Below are positions 16,131-26,932 of a stretch of DNA of 64,000 nt, one piece after another (position 1 is the stretch's first letter; each line of letters opens with the position of its first letter). Under the pieces are notes generated by a model. That model was not told the origin of the DNA. It saw nothing but the letters and a program-made list of their open reading frames with translations, and ran no database searches. The translations under genes were made by a program, and so were the position numbers. This DNA comes from Cynocephalus volans (Eukaryota > Chordata > Mammalia > Dermoptera > Cynocephalidae), in NCBI RefSeq assembly GCF_027409185.1, contig NC_084475.1:16512130-16576129 (forward strand), in the 5' to 3' direction.

Positions 16131-19100
16131 TATAAACTGTGTTAGTTATATGTTGCTGTGTAACAAATTACTCCTAAATTTAAAATGACAACACATGTTT
16201 ATTATCTCATAGTTACTGTGGTCAGGAATCTGTAAGGGGCTTAGCTGGGTAGTTCTGGCTCAGGGTCTCTCATGAGGTTGCAGTCAAGAGGTCGGCTGGG
16301 GCTGTGGTCATCTGAAGGATTGACTGGGGCTTGACTGGGGCTGGAGGATCTGCTTTCACAGTGACTTATTCATGTATTTGGCAAATTCGTGCAGACTCTT
16401 GGCAGAAAGCTGATCCTGACAGTGTGGACTTCCCCATAGGGAGGCTTGAGGGTCCTCCTAACACAGCAGTTTCTCCCAGAATGGGGGATCTAAGAGAAAG
16501 AGCAAGGCAGAAACTATAATGTCTTTTATGACCTAGCCTCAAAGTCACTCTCAGTCATGTCTGCAATATCCTTCTGGTTACACAGGTCAGGCCCTATTCA
16601 GTGTGGTAGGGTACTAGTTGCACGAGGATTTGAATACCAGGAGATGAGAATCATGGGGGACCATCTTGGAGATATATATGTACATACTATAGAAATGTTT
16701 TAACCCACATGAGATCCCATTGTATTACTATATCATACTATTTTCTTACTTAACTGTGTATGGTGGACCTAGTACCATGCCAAATATGTATCATCCCTTT
16801 TAATAGGTCCATTTTATTTCATTATGAAATTAAATTTCATGATTTATTTAGCCATTATTCTATTGACTTTCAACAATGACATCAATGTAATTTATTGGGG
16901 AAAGGATAGTCGTTTCAACAATGGTGCCGGAACTACTGGATATTCTTATGGGGGGAGAACACCTTGATCCCTGCCTAATGACATACAAAACAATAATAGT
17001 TTGCACCAGATCATAAACCTACAAGCCCAAACTATAAAATGTCTAGAAGTAAACAGAATATCTTCATGATCTTAAGATAGGCAAAAATTTCTTAGATAAG
17101 ACGCAGAAGGCTGGCTGATTAGCTCAGGTGGTTAGAGTGTGATGCTGATAACACAAAGGTCCAGGGTTTGATCCCTGTACCAGCCAGCTGCAAAAAAAAT
17201 AAATAAATAAAAATACAGAAAACAAAAACCGTAAAAGAAAAAAATGAATATTTTTATTAGACATCAACAAAATTAACATCTTCTGCTCATCAAAAGATAC
17301 CATTAATATAATTAAAGGCAAAGGAAGTAAATTTATTTATTTATTATTGTTATTGTTATTTTTTTAAAGATGACCGGTAAGGGGATCTTAACCCTTGATT
17401 TGGTGTTGTCAGCACCACACTCTCCCAAGTGAGCTAACCGGTCATCCCCATATGGGATCCGAACCCATGGCCTTGGTGTTATCAGCACCGCACTCTCCTG
17501 AGTGAGCCACGGGCTGGCCCCGATAAATTTAAAAGAAAATTCATTCCCAGTCTACAAAGTAAACTAGAAAATTTTTTTCTGATTTGTTGCTGGCATCTTT
17601 ACTTCTCTGATCAGATTGAGGCTGAACACCTTTCCACGGATTTATAGGCCTCCCAAGACTTTTTGGGTTTGTAGTCATTCTGTGTATAGATAGAAATGAT
17701 CTCACCTCTCACCCTCCAGGTTGTGCGTCTATGACATGACCCAGTCCAGAGTGACCCTGACGGCTCTGCACAGATCTGACCAGCACCAGGTTCTTGTCTG
17801 TACCAAGTTGGTGGAGCCGTTCCAAGCCCAGGTGGGCTCCCTGTATGTTGTCCTTGGGGAGCTCGAGCAGCAGAAGGGTAAGCCGTGGCCTCACTACCCT
17901 GTTTCCCTCTGGGTCCTGAGTCGGGGCAGTCTCTTGGATGATTCAGTTAGGAATTAGGAACGGGCCTGGGTTGTGGCTCAACAGGGAGCCTCACTGGGGT
18001 TAACATTTCTTCCAAATCAACCCACAAATTCAAAGACTCTCAGGAAACAGATGTAATTGACCTCAGAGTTGACCTGCCACGTGGTGCCAAGTCAAAGAGA
18101 AGGACCATGAAGAGATGGTCCCCAGGAGGAAGCGAGAAAGACAGGAGAGGAGCCACTCCTACCTGAAGGCCTACCACGTGCTAGGCCTGAGGCAAGGTGA
18201 TTTGCTTTTTGAATCTGCTCATCAGCCCTTAATCTGAGTCTTATTATTGCTCTTTCATGGATGAGAAAACCAAGGCTCAGAGAGGATGGGGCTGTAATGA
18301 CAGGCCAGGAAGTCGGAGTGGAAGAAATAGAATGCAAGAAAAGGAATGAAAGCAGCCCAGAAAAATCTCTGTAGCGTCAAGAAGTGAAGGTGTTCTTTGC
18401 CCCCATCTCTGGCCATCCCAGAAGGTCGGGCTGCCGGGTCAGGGAGATGCCACAAGCCAGGAGCTTTTCTCTGCTCCTATGGGGCTTATCACTGACATCC
18501 CATTTTTGTGTCATAGTCTGTTTTCTCTCCTTTCTTCTTTAAGCTGTTACTTCCCCCACTCTATTATCAAAATAATATGTACTTCTTGTAGAGAATTTAA
18601 AGAGTGAAAAGAAGCAGAAAAAGTCAGCCATAATCCTCCCCTGAGGCAACCACTGTTCCTAATTTGGAAGGTTGCCTTTTGATACTTTTTTTCTATGCCA
18701 TTTTCCTTTACAGGGTTGAAATCATCCTGTATGTTATATCTGGTTATTTTGGTTTAACATTATATTATACGCATTTCCCCATATCTTTAAAATGTTTTGT
18801 AGATTTAATGGCTATGTGATTTTTTTTTTTTTTTTTTTTTTTTTAATGATGACCGGTAATGGGATCTTAACCCTTGACTTGGTGTTGTCAGCACCACGCT
18901 CTCCCAAGTGAGCTAACCGGCCATCCCTATATAGGATCCAAACTCGGGGCCTTGGTGTCATCAGCACCACACTCTCCCAGGTGAGCCACGGGCCAGCTCA
19001 AGCTATGTGATATTTTATAGACCGGATATGCATCCTCACTTACTCAACTGTTAGACATTTGTATTGTTTCTATTTTTTTACTCTTATCAATAGAAGGTAC

Positions 19101-22100
19101 TTTTAAAAGTTTATGGCAAAATAAAATTCAGAGAAAATACAAATCTTCCATGAACTTTTTGAAATACCCTCAGATATCATACATTTGTTTTAGTTAAAGA
19201 AATTATGGTATATTCAGTCAGTAGGGTATTATCCAGACATTAAAAATGGTGTTATAAATATGTATCTGTTGACATAAAAAATGCTCACAATATATTACTA
19301 TGAAAAAGCAATTTACAAAACAATATGTATAGTATGATCTCATTTTTGTTTAATATACATTTTATATATACATAAAAACTTGAAAGATTATTTACCAAAA
19401 TATTAAGTGTTTATTTCTGGGTAGTGGGATTGTGGGATGCTTTATACTTTTAACATCTTACTAGGGCCAGCCCATGGCTCACTTGGGAGAGTGTGGTGCT
19501 GGTAACACCAAATCAAGTGCTAAGATCCCCTTACCGGTCATCTTTAAAGAAAAAAAATCTTACTAATCTTTTTTTTGGTGGCTAGCTGGTACAGGGATTG
19601 AACCCTGGACCTTGGTGTTATCAATAAACAATAATTGTGCCTCCGATAAACCTCATTGGCTACGATACTGCCACGGCACAAAGCTAGTACTGAGCTAACT
19701 GACCAGCCTACTTTTCATAGCATTTTATAATGAAGATGCACTAGAGGGAAAAAAGTAAAAAAAATAAAAATTAATGTTGCAGTTAACATCCTTGTGAACT
19801 AATCTTTGTCCATTTTCTGATTATTTCTTCAGTGTAGTTTCCTAAAGTAGAATTGCTAGATTAAAGAATACAAACATTTATGTTTTCTTGATTTGTGCTG
19901 TGAGCTTAATTTCTAAAAGTGACAGTGGTTTTTAACTCTGGATGATATGCACCAGAAAAAAAAAATGTAATTAAATGGTGCTTACTTTAATTACATTTGA
20001 TTTAATAAAAGTTAATCTTTATTCAGGCTTATAGAGTTCCTGCCCTCATAACTGATTTGGGACAGATATCAGGTGGAGGGATGGGATGGGCACAAAGGGC
20101 CTTTGCATAAATGATTTCCACGTTGATTACAGTACTAAGTCCAACAAGGCGTCCTCCCACATTCCTCCTTCTACAGTGAGCCCTGGAGCTCTCAGAACCC
20201 AATGCCCAGTGACTGGAACTTTAAGGCCCATTTGCAAATACAGGGAGTGTTTGAAACTAAGATGGGACAGCAGGCCAGGACAAGGGCATATGGAGTGGAT
20301 ATGTGGAATTATTTGTGGGAAAAAAGATGGAGGGCTGGCCCGTGGCTCACTTGGGAGAGCGTGGTGCTGACAGCACCAAGCCAAGGGTTAAGATCCCTTT
20401 ACCGGTCATCTTTATATAGGAAAAAAATTTTAAAAAGAAAAAGAAAAAAAAAGAAAAAAAAAAGGAAGAAAAATGGGAAAATCCTTTAAAATATAAATTC
20501 AACCTGTATTTTTAAAAATTTAATATTTCATCTCAAACATGCACAAAAGTAGGATGACACAATGAACCTCCATGTACCCATCACGCAGACTCAGCAGAGA
20601 TCCACATTCCACCGTTGTGTTTATTTTGCTGGTGTACTTTAAGGCAAATCTAAAGCATCGTTTCATTTTACCCATAAATACCTCAATATGTATTTTTAAC
20701 ATTACCCAATATGTATCTCTAACATTTCCACAATCGCATCCCAAAAAATTACTAGCTGTTCCTTAAGATAATCTAATACCTTGTCCATGTGCACTTTTTC
20801 CCAATTTAAAAAAAATGGTTTTTTACAGTCAGTTAATTCAAATCAGTATTCAAACAAAGTTCATACATTCATTGCATTCGGGTTACATGTCTCAAGTCTC
20901 TTAATTTGTAACAGTTCTGTCTTCCTGTTTCTTTTAATGCCATTTACTTGTTGGAGAACTTGGGTCATTTGTCTTATAGAATGCACTGGGGTCTGGAATT
21001 GGCTGATTATTCCCTGGAGTTTAGCTGCCTTTTCTGTAGGGATTGTATTTCAGGGAAACCAAATAGTTGAAGAGGGAAAGTCCATTAGAGAAGAATCACT
21101 GTGAGTAAATGCAGAAGTGATTAAATCCGAAAGTCACCTCTTTAAAAGCCTTGATAAAATAAAAAACGCAGACAGTGACCACCTGCGAAAATCAGTAGGT
21201 AGAAGAAGGGGTGGTGGGGGTAGTGGGCCTCCAGCTCCTGGGCCTGCCTGGTCAATCTCAACATCACAAAAGCGGATGGTCAAGTGCCATGTGTTTCCGA
21301 TGTGACGCATGAGGAAGGCACGAGCACCACCTCTGAAATATTCTTGCCCCCCCCCCCCCCGCAAAAAAAGCGAACCTGAACTGAAGCCTCAGGTGAAGCA
21401 GCCTTCTTACCTGGCCAGTTTACCACTTCTCATCTGCATCCCATCCTGTTTTTGGCTTCTTATCTTAAAATTTTTTTTCTTGATCTTCTAAGTAATTCAT
21501 GCTCATCATTCATAGCTGGCACAAGGAATTAAAGATGACGATGCAGAGGCATGGGCAGCTGAGCATGGCTCTGGCCACCTGACCTCAGGGCTGGACAGAA
21601 GTAGGCCCCGTGTGGTTGCACTAAAGCTCCCTGAGCCAGGCCCTAAATCCTGTGGGGGCACAATACTCAATCAGACATGTATCCTACCTGTGTCCAGGTT
21701 GTCAGTTCTAGGGACAGATGAGAGGCCACCTAAGGTTACCTTTCTGCAATTTTTGCATACAGAGCTAGCTAAGAAGACTGAAGAAATGCCTGCTGTGTTG
21801 TAAAACTCCTGGGATCTGATACGTTCTGTGGGCACTGCCCGAGGGCTCAGGCCTTCCTGTGCAGGGACTTAGGTGTTGGGGAGCAGGCTTCCCCAGCTCT
21901 GCTCCAGACTCCCTAATATAACACCCTGTCTCCAGGTTACTTGACTCCAGCAAGTGGCTGTCCTCAGGCCCTCGCCATAAATTCCACTGCATTCGGGTTT
22001 TCTTCCACCTGACCCCGGTTTCCTGCCCTCAGAAACCCTCCTGCTGTGTCCTCTGGCACCGTTGCGCCTCCTTCTTCAAGTGTCCTTATGCTCTTGCCTT

Positions 22101-25100
22101 CTCCAGGACATGACCAAACCCAGGCCAGCAGTTCCACCCACGTGCGGCCCGTGCGGGCTCCCAAGCCACACACCCCACAGAGCTCAGGGTGGGGCGGGAA
22201 TCCTGCCAGCTCCTCGGGTTTGGCATCACGCAGGTAAAAGATCTAGGGGAACGTCTGCCTGCTGCCAACCAGTTCTGCCACCGTGCACCTCTGCCCCACT
22301 TCTGCCTCCCACACCCGCCGGACCTTGGACTTGTCTTCCCAGATTGCCCTGCCTCTGCAGCCCAAAACTGCGCCATCCTCTCTCGGCGTCTTTCTGTCCT
22401 CCCCCTCACTCCCGGTACCTCATTCTTCAGCCTCATCAGGACCTGGGGACTTAGGACTCCTCGGTTTTCTCCCACCTTCTCTGTCCCTGCAGCTGAGCCG
22501 TGCTATCATTTCAGCCACTTTCGGGGCAGAAGTCTCAGCCCTCGCCTTCAGTCACTCCTGCCCGATGAAACCCCGACCTCCACCCTGTCTGGTCCCACTG
22601 ACTGCTGAGTGCAGAAGATCACAAAGCCACATGGAATCCACGATGACTTCAGGGTCTCTTATTTCACTGGGGTCCTCTGCACTGCCTGGGAATCCTTCCA
22701 TGTGTCCCTCTTGGGCTCCACAACAGCTATTCTAGGCATTCCCCTGCCACGTAAAACCCCCTTCTTCCTCCCCTCCTCTTTCCCTCCTGGAAATTACCTC
22801 ACCTCTTACATCCCAGCTAAAACTGAGGCCACAGGCAGCCGTCCTCCTCCTGAAAGGGTGTGCATCCCACCATTAGCTCCTTCTATCCCATCTGCGAGGA
22901 AGACGGGTCCCTCCTACCTGAGATGCACCCCCAGGCTGCAGTCCTCGGCCTCCCCTCCTGCAGGGACTGTGCTCTCTCCACTGGATGCTCAGCCTGCTAC
23001 CACGGTTCCTCCCTGTCCACATATAATGCACTCAAGCCTCTCCGGTGTTAGAATTACACCAATAATAATCAGTGATCTTCTACTCTCTGTCCCTACCGAC
23101 CTGGCCATGACCTTCCTTCCCTTCTTGGACAAACTTCCTGAAAGAAGTTCTGTCACCCCTTTCTTGTTCTGCTCACACCTCAACCCACTGTACTCTGCTT
23201 TTTGTAAGCCAGTCCCTCCTTCCTTGCTCTAGGTTCTTCATCTTTGCAAGAAGAAATTCCCCTAAATGACCATTTCTGCAGCTCTCTTATTCATAAAGTC
23301 CTTTCCTCCTTCCTGCAATGCTTATTCAAACACTGTTCTGGTTCCATTTTCACAGGCCTTTTGCAGATGGATTAGCAGCGTTGCCCAGTATGTCCCTTGT
23401 GATCGTTATATTTCTTTTTTTTTTTTATACATCTGAATTTAATTTAATTTTTTATTTTATTTTATTTTATTATTATTTATTTATTTATTTATTTTTTCTT
23501 AATTTTATTTTGTCGATATACAATGTGGTTGATTATTGTAGCCCATCACCGAAACCCCCCTCCCTCCTCCCTCTCCCCCCTTCCCACCCAACAATGTCCT
23601 TTCTGTTTGCTTGTCGTATCAACTTCAAGGAATTGCAGTTGTTATGTCTTCTTCCCCCACCCCCCCGGGGTTTTTTTTGTGTGTGTGTGAATTTATTTAT
23701 TTATTTTTAGCTCCCACCAATAAGTGAGAACATGTGATATTTCTCTTTCTGTGCCTGACTCGTTTCACTTAATATAATTCTCTCAAGGTCCATCCATGTT
23801 GTTGCAAATGGCAGTATTTCATTCGTTTTTATAGCTGAGTAGTATTCCATTGTGTAGATGTACCACATTTTCCGTATCCACTCATCCGATGATGGACATT
23901 TGGGCTGGTTCCAACTCTTGGCTATTGTAAAGAGTGCTGCGATGAACATTGGGGAACAGCTATACCTTCGACTTGATGATTTCCATTCCTCTGGGTATAT
24001 TCCCAGCAGTGGGATAGCTGGGTCATATGGTAGATCTATCTGCAATTGTTTGAGGAACCTCCATACCATTTTCCATAGAGGCTGCACCATTTTGCAGTCC
24101 CACCAACAAGGTATGAGAGTTCCTTTTTCTCCGCAACCTCGCCAGCATTTATCGTTCATAGTCTTTTGGATTTTAGCCATCCTAACTGGGGTTAGATGGT
24201 ATCTCAGTGTGGTTTTGATTTGCATTTCCCGGATGCTGAGTGATGTTGAGCATTTTTTCATATGTCTGTTGGCTGTGATCGTTATATTTCTAAAGCTCAC
24301 TTCCAAATCTAGTAATTGCTTTCACTCACAGGGAGAAGCAATGTGTTCCACAACATGAGTCTAGAGGGGAGGGTTTCATGAGAATCAACAGTCTACACTG
24401 ATTGATAGATAAATCCAGATATTGTCACACACTCGTTCCTCTCTAAGCCTTGCCATCTCTGCAGCCCAGCACTGGGATAGCAAACTAATGACACAAGGTA
24501 ACGTCTGTGTGGACGGCTGGAATCTAGACAGTCTGCCACTGGATTCTGCCCCCAGGCTGTGTTAAATGAATAAATGGCCTAGATCAGAAGGAAGGGTAGG
24601 GTGGACTTTAACCAGAGAGTCTCTGTCTCAAAACTGCACCAAAAGAAGACAGGATAATGTCTTAGAACATTGAATATGTTCACTGAAGTGCCAAGAGAGC
24701 AGAGAGAACATGAGTGAGAAATTAAAAAAACAAACCAAAACCACTTCTATTAGGGGCTGACCAATTAGCTCCGCTGGTCAGAGCCTGGTGCTGATAACAC
24801 TAAGGTCCAGGGTTTGATGCCTGTACTGGCCAGCTGCCAAAACACAAAACAAAAAACTTCTCTTAGGGCAAACCCCAGATGTCTTTCCTGTTTGATGTCA
24901 CCTTGACAAATCTTTTCATAAAGTATGAGTTCACCACCACATCTGCTAGAAGCCTCCTGATCCCCTCGTCCAGGGTGGGATGACTTGTCCCTATAAGGCC
25001 AAACTCTTCTGGAGCTCAGTCCCTTGGATTTAGTAAATAGGAGTTTCTCTTTGCCCCGATGACGGTGGGTATCAAGGGGGCCCTTCTCTCATTACAGAGA

Positions 25101-25554
25101 GCTAGGATGGTGATTGAGACCCCTCCTCAACCCAGGGCATTTGGGACCCAAGGAGAAGGTGACCATAGTTAAGGTGACAAAGGAGGGAAGTAGAGTGTAC
25201 ACCTCCCTCCCCGGGGAAGTGGCATTTCAGGCTACCCGCTAAGTTCCAGACACATGCAGCAGTGCATGGTAGGCCCGCAGTCCTGAGGCCTAGCTAGACA
25301 GATGGCCAGCACCCCTATGTCATCTTTCTTGCCTCAGGACTGAGCAAGTCAAGGGAAACAGAATGCATCTGTATGGTACGTGCTGACACTCCGGGCAGTC
25401 CCTGCTAATGCTATGGTGTTTGTGTCTTTCAGATGGAGGTGCCGTGGTGAAGGCCCGGGTGCTGACCTGTGTGGAAGGCATGAATCTCCCTTTGCTGGAA
25501 CAAGCTGTCCAGGCACAGAGGATGTACCAGCAAGAGAGAGACAACAGCCAGTAG
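15485..25554 (+). CDS. TEN1: TEN1 subunit of the CST complex
   Basis: TEN1 is a small OB-fold protein that joins STN1 and CTC1 in the telomeric ssDNA-binding CST complex, which promotes polymerase-alpha fill-in. Three coding exons join in phase: 15485-15576 ([20 protein letters not shown] start), 17720-17877 ([20 protein letters not shown], ending GELEQQK) and 25433-25554 ([20 protein letters not shown], ending DNSQ). The total is 372 bp including the stop, 123 residues, the same length as I recall for human TEN1. The tandem ATG ATG at 15485 matches the conserved MM start. The first coding exon probably begins at 15442 after a TTATCAG acceptor, so a 5' UTR exon must lie upstream in the CpG island. 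The last intron (7.6 kb) holds an L1 and many SINEs. CDK3 follows on the same strand 1.4 kb downstream, and human has a known TEN1-CDK3 readthrough. Confidence 0.95.
16096..16134. repeat. TA microsatellite
   Basis: A run of TA dinucleotides after a short G-run, inside TEN1's second intron. Confidence 0.85.
16140..16560. repeat. Old interspersed repeat, family not named
   Basis: TTGCTGTGTAACAAATTACT, GGCTTAGCTGGGTAGTTCTG and CTCAGGGTCTCTCATGAGGT are typical of a widespread ancient mammalian repeat. I do not assign a family. Confidence 0.5.
17110..17205 (+). repeat. tRNA-Ile-derived SINE, monomer (CYN-type)
   Basis: GGCTGGCTGATTAGCTCAGG, TGATGCTGATAACACAAAGG and GGTTTGATCCCTGTACCAGC, then an A-rich (AAAT)n tail. 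Confidence 0.88.
17362..17521 (-). repeat. Dimeric tRNA-Ile SINE (CYN-type)
   Basis: AAAGATGACCGGTAAGGGGA to CTAACCGGTCATCC, then CCATATGGGATCCGAACCC to AGCCACGGGCTGGCCCC, minus orientation. Confidence 0.9.
18200..18320 (+). repeat. MIR-like SINE
   Basis: TGAGTCTTATTATTGCTCTT, then ATGAGAAAACCAAGGCTCAG and AGAGGATGGGGCTGTAATGA, the MIR core order. Confidence 0.6.
18820..19004 (-). repeat. Dimeric tRNA-Ile SINE (CYN-type)
   Basis: A long poly-T run, then ATGATGACCGGTAATGGGAT, CTAACCGGCCATCCCTATAT and a second unit ending AGCCACGGGCCAGC, minus orientation. Confidence 0.9.
19463..19556 (+). repeat. Hybrid half-left/half-right CYN-type SINE
   Basis: Starts like a dimer's left unit (GGGCCAGCCCATGGCTCACT) but ends like the right unit (AAGATCCCCTTACCGGTCAT, CTTT) within about 85 bp. 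The same structure is seen at 20332. Confidence 0.8.
19569..19712 (-). repeat. tRNA-Ile SINE monomer interrupted by a U4 fragment
   Basis: TTGGTGGCTAGCTGGTACAG and GGACCTTGGTGTTATC form the 3' part of a minus-strand SINE. AGTACTGAGCTAACTGACCA is the 5' part. Between them sits a U4 snRNA fragment (19621-19685), and about 17 bp of SINE sequence expected at the junction is missing. Confidence 0.75.
19621..19685 (-). pseudogene. RNU4 pseudogene: 3'-truncated U4 snRNA pseudogene
   Basis: The reverse complement starts AGCTTTG and contains GTGGCAGTATCGTAGCCAAT, GAGGTTTATC and GAGGC-CAATTATTG. It matches the first 65 or so bases of U4 snRNA with a few changes. The 3' half of U4 is absent, so it is a dead retrocopy, not a functional snRNA gene. 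It lies inside a tRNA-derived SINE. Confidence 0.88.
20332..20465 (+). repeat. Hybrid half-left/half-right CYN-type SINE with A-rich tail
   Basis: GGGCTGGCCCGTGGCTCACT (left unit) runs through GTGGTGCTGACAGCACCAAG into AAGGGTTAAGATCCCTTTAC and GGTCATCTTT (right unit), then a long A-rich tail. It is the same hybrid form as at 19463. Confidence 0.85.
23416..24273 (-). mobile_element. 5'-truncated L1 with intact ORF2 C-terminus
   Basis: Antisense L1 of about 858 bp. Its minus-strand frame (23707-24306) encodes the L1 ORF2p C-terminal region, including [19 protein letters not shown] and [18 protein letters not shown], and is open over this length. The 3' UTR with an A/T-rich tail lies at 23416-23700. 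A perfect 18-bp target-site duplication TGTGATCGTTATATTTCT flanks it at 23398-23415 and 24274-24291. It is dead on arrival because the 5' UTR, ORF1 and most of ORF2 are missing. Confidence 0.95.
24751..24848 (+). repeat. tRNA-Ile-derived SINE, monomer (CYN-type)
   Basis: GGGGCTGACCAATTAGCTCC, GGTGCTGATAACACTAAGGT and GGTTTGATGCCTGTACTGGC, then an A-rich tail. Confidence 0.85.
24888..24912 (+). repeat. 25-bp direct repeat, copy A
   Basis: Begins CTGTTTGATGTCACC and ends GACAAATC. The identical 25 bases recur at 25619-25643. Confidence 0.9.
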
Positions 25555-25618
25555 AAAGTGGCAGCCCCTAGCAACCCCACCCCCCCACTGCCACAACCTG
25601 CTCCTGAGGCCGGACCCA

Positions 25619-25643
25619 CTGTTTGATGTCACCTTGACAAATC
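25619..25643 (+). repeat. 25-bp direct repeat, copy B
   Basis: Identical to 24888-24912. It starts 65 bp after the TEN1 stop codon and abuts the LTR-like element that follows. Confidence 0.9.
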
Positions 25644-26160
25644 AGATGTGTAGGCACTTCCTGTGTGACAACTTTTGTCTGGAGCCAGAGAGTAGAAGGG
25701 TGGGGTGGTCAATCCCTAATTTGGAATTGTCCCAGAAATGAGGGCCCAGAAAGGAGGCACCTGAAGGAAATGGTTAATGGACTTCTGTGGTCAGCACCCA
25801 AGGACGTGTTCACTTGGCAAACTCGCAAACGAGTTAACCAAGAAATGTCAAGGATTGCAAACAATCCTTGAGAACGCTTGAAGTCGTGAGAACACTTTCT
25901 TGGGATGTTCCCAGGAGGTGCATTATAAATAACCAAGTGCTTGAGAAGGGAGGTAACAGCCTTCTGCTCTTGAGAAAAGTATAACAGAATTTATGCATTA
26001 ATGCTTATCTTGCATCCACAAGCTTGCTAAATTGTAATAAAAGCTGTAACAGCGGCTGGGTCGGTGCTACTTGCCTGAGAGAGCAGCAGCCCCTCGCTCT
26101 TCACCTGCATCTCGTCTGCTGTGTCTTCCTTCACGTCTCCGATCATTTTAATCAACAGGC
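25644..26160 (+). mobile_element. Solo LTR-like element, sense
   Basis: TATA-like GCATTATAAATAAC near 25919-25932, AATAAAAGCTGTAAC near 26036-26050 and a U5-like CT-rich end (CGTCTCCGATCATTTTAATC) give U3-R-U5 order on the plus strand. No internal retroviral frames were seen. Ends are approximate. It could supply the poly(A) signal for TEN1, since no closer AATAAA was noted after the stop. Confidence 0.5.
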
Positions 26161-26932
26161 ACCAGAGTCTGACACCCCCACCCCCCAGAAGACTGTGGGG
26201 GGGCTGAGCTCCGGGTGCTGGAGTTGCGCCTCATGTGGAGTCCTGGAGGGTTCCAGAAGGTCCTTGTGAATAAAGGCCCTGGAGGGCGTGACCTTGTGAA
26301 GTGTGCACGTGGTGCAGTGCCAGGAGGGGCCAGGAGGGGGAGCCGTAGAGCAGACAGCTGCCCCCACAGTGAGGCTGCAGCCGGCCCAGGGTTTCTGGTG
26401 AATTCTCTGCTGGGGCCCTGGGGGGTGGGCGCTGAAGGCCTTGGTGCCCAGGTGGGGAGCCCAGGATGCAGAGGGCCTGCCTCCACCGAGGTTCTGCTCT
26501 CAAAGGAGGCCAAACGTCGCCAAACAGGCCAGGCTTAGGCCGTGGGCCCTGACCATGCGGCCTAGGGCAGGGCAGTGGCTTCAGAAGCCCTCCCCAACCC
26601 CTGACTTCTGCCCCAAGCTGTCCCCAGCCAACCTTCTGGGTAACCTTCCACTCCCAGAGCCTGGGCCTGGTTGGGCTGAAGTGGGGGCGGGGCAGGGGAA
26701 GTTTGGGCCCTGCTGTGCCCCGTAGCTAGAGCAGGAGGCCTGGGGTTCCCAGCTCTGCTGGGTGAGGGGCACCCCTGGTTCCTAGCCGTGTTCCCAGGCA
26801 GGATGGGCTGGTGGCAGTGGGGGTAGGGAGCAGGGCATCCTGGGCGGAGGCTGGGGGTGGGAGGGTGGCAGGGTGCTGGGCGTGCGGCGTGAATGCCTGG
26901 GCACCATCTGTTTCCTGGGCAGCTCTGTGGAC
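26161..26932. other. TEN1-CDK3 spacer and CDK3 5' region
   Basis: GC-rich DNA before the CDK3 ATG. The coding exon probably opens after a CCTGGGCAG acceptor (26914-26922), so CDK3 has an upstream 5' UTR exon or is reached by splicing from TEN1. No TATA box or clear CpG island was seen. Confidence 0.6.

Larger units (their letters stand above)
17878..25432. other. TEN1 last intron
   Basis: About 7.6 kb. It contains a MIR-like element (about 18200-18320), five CYN-type SINEs (one carrying a U4 snRNA fragment), a poly-C run (about 21345-21361), an antisense L1 (23416-24273) and one copy of a 25-bp direct repeat (24888-24912). The CT-rich stretch at 21800-23300 has many short open frames, but none resembles a gene I know. 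Confidence 0.75.

Noticed and set aside
22046-23232. Cluster of 60-207-codon frames in TEN1's last intron
   Set aside because: The stretch is CT-rich, the frames overlap in different phases, none resembles a known protein, and there is no splice or codon pattern.
23858-24358. 166-codon plus-strand frame
   Set aside because: It is the antisense of the L1 ORF2 C-terminus.
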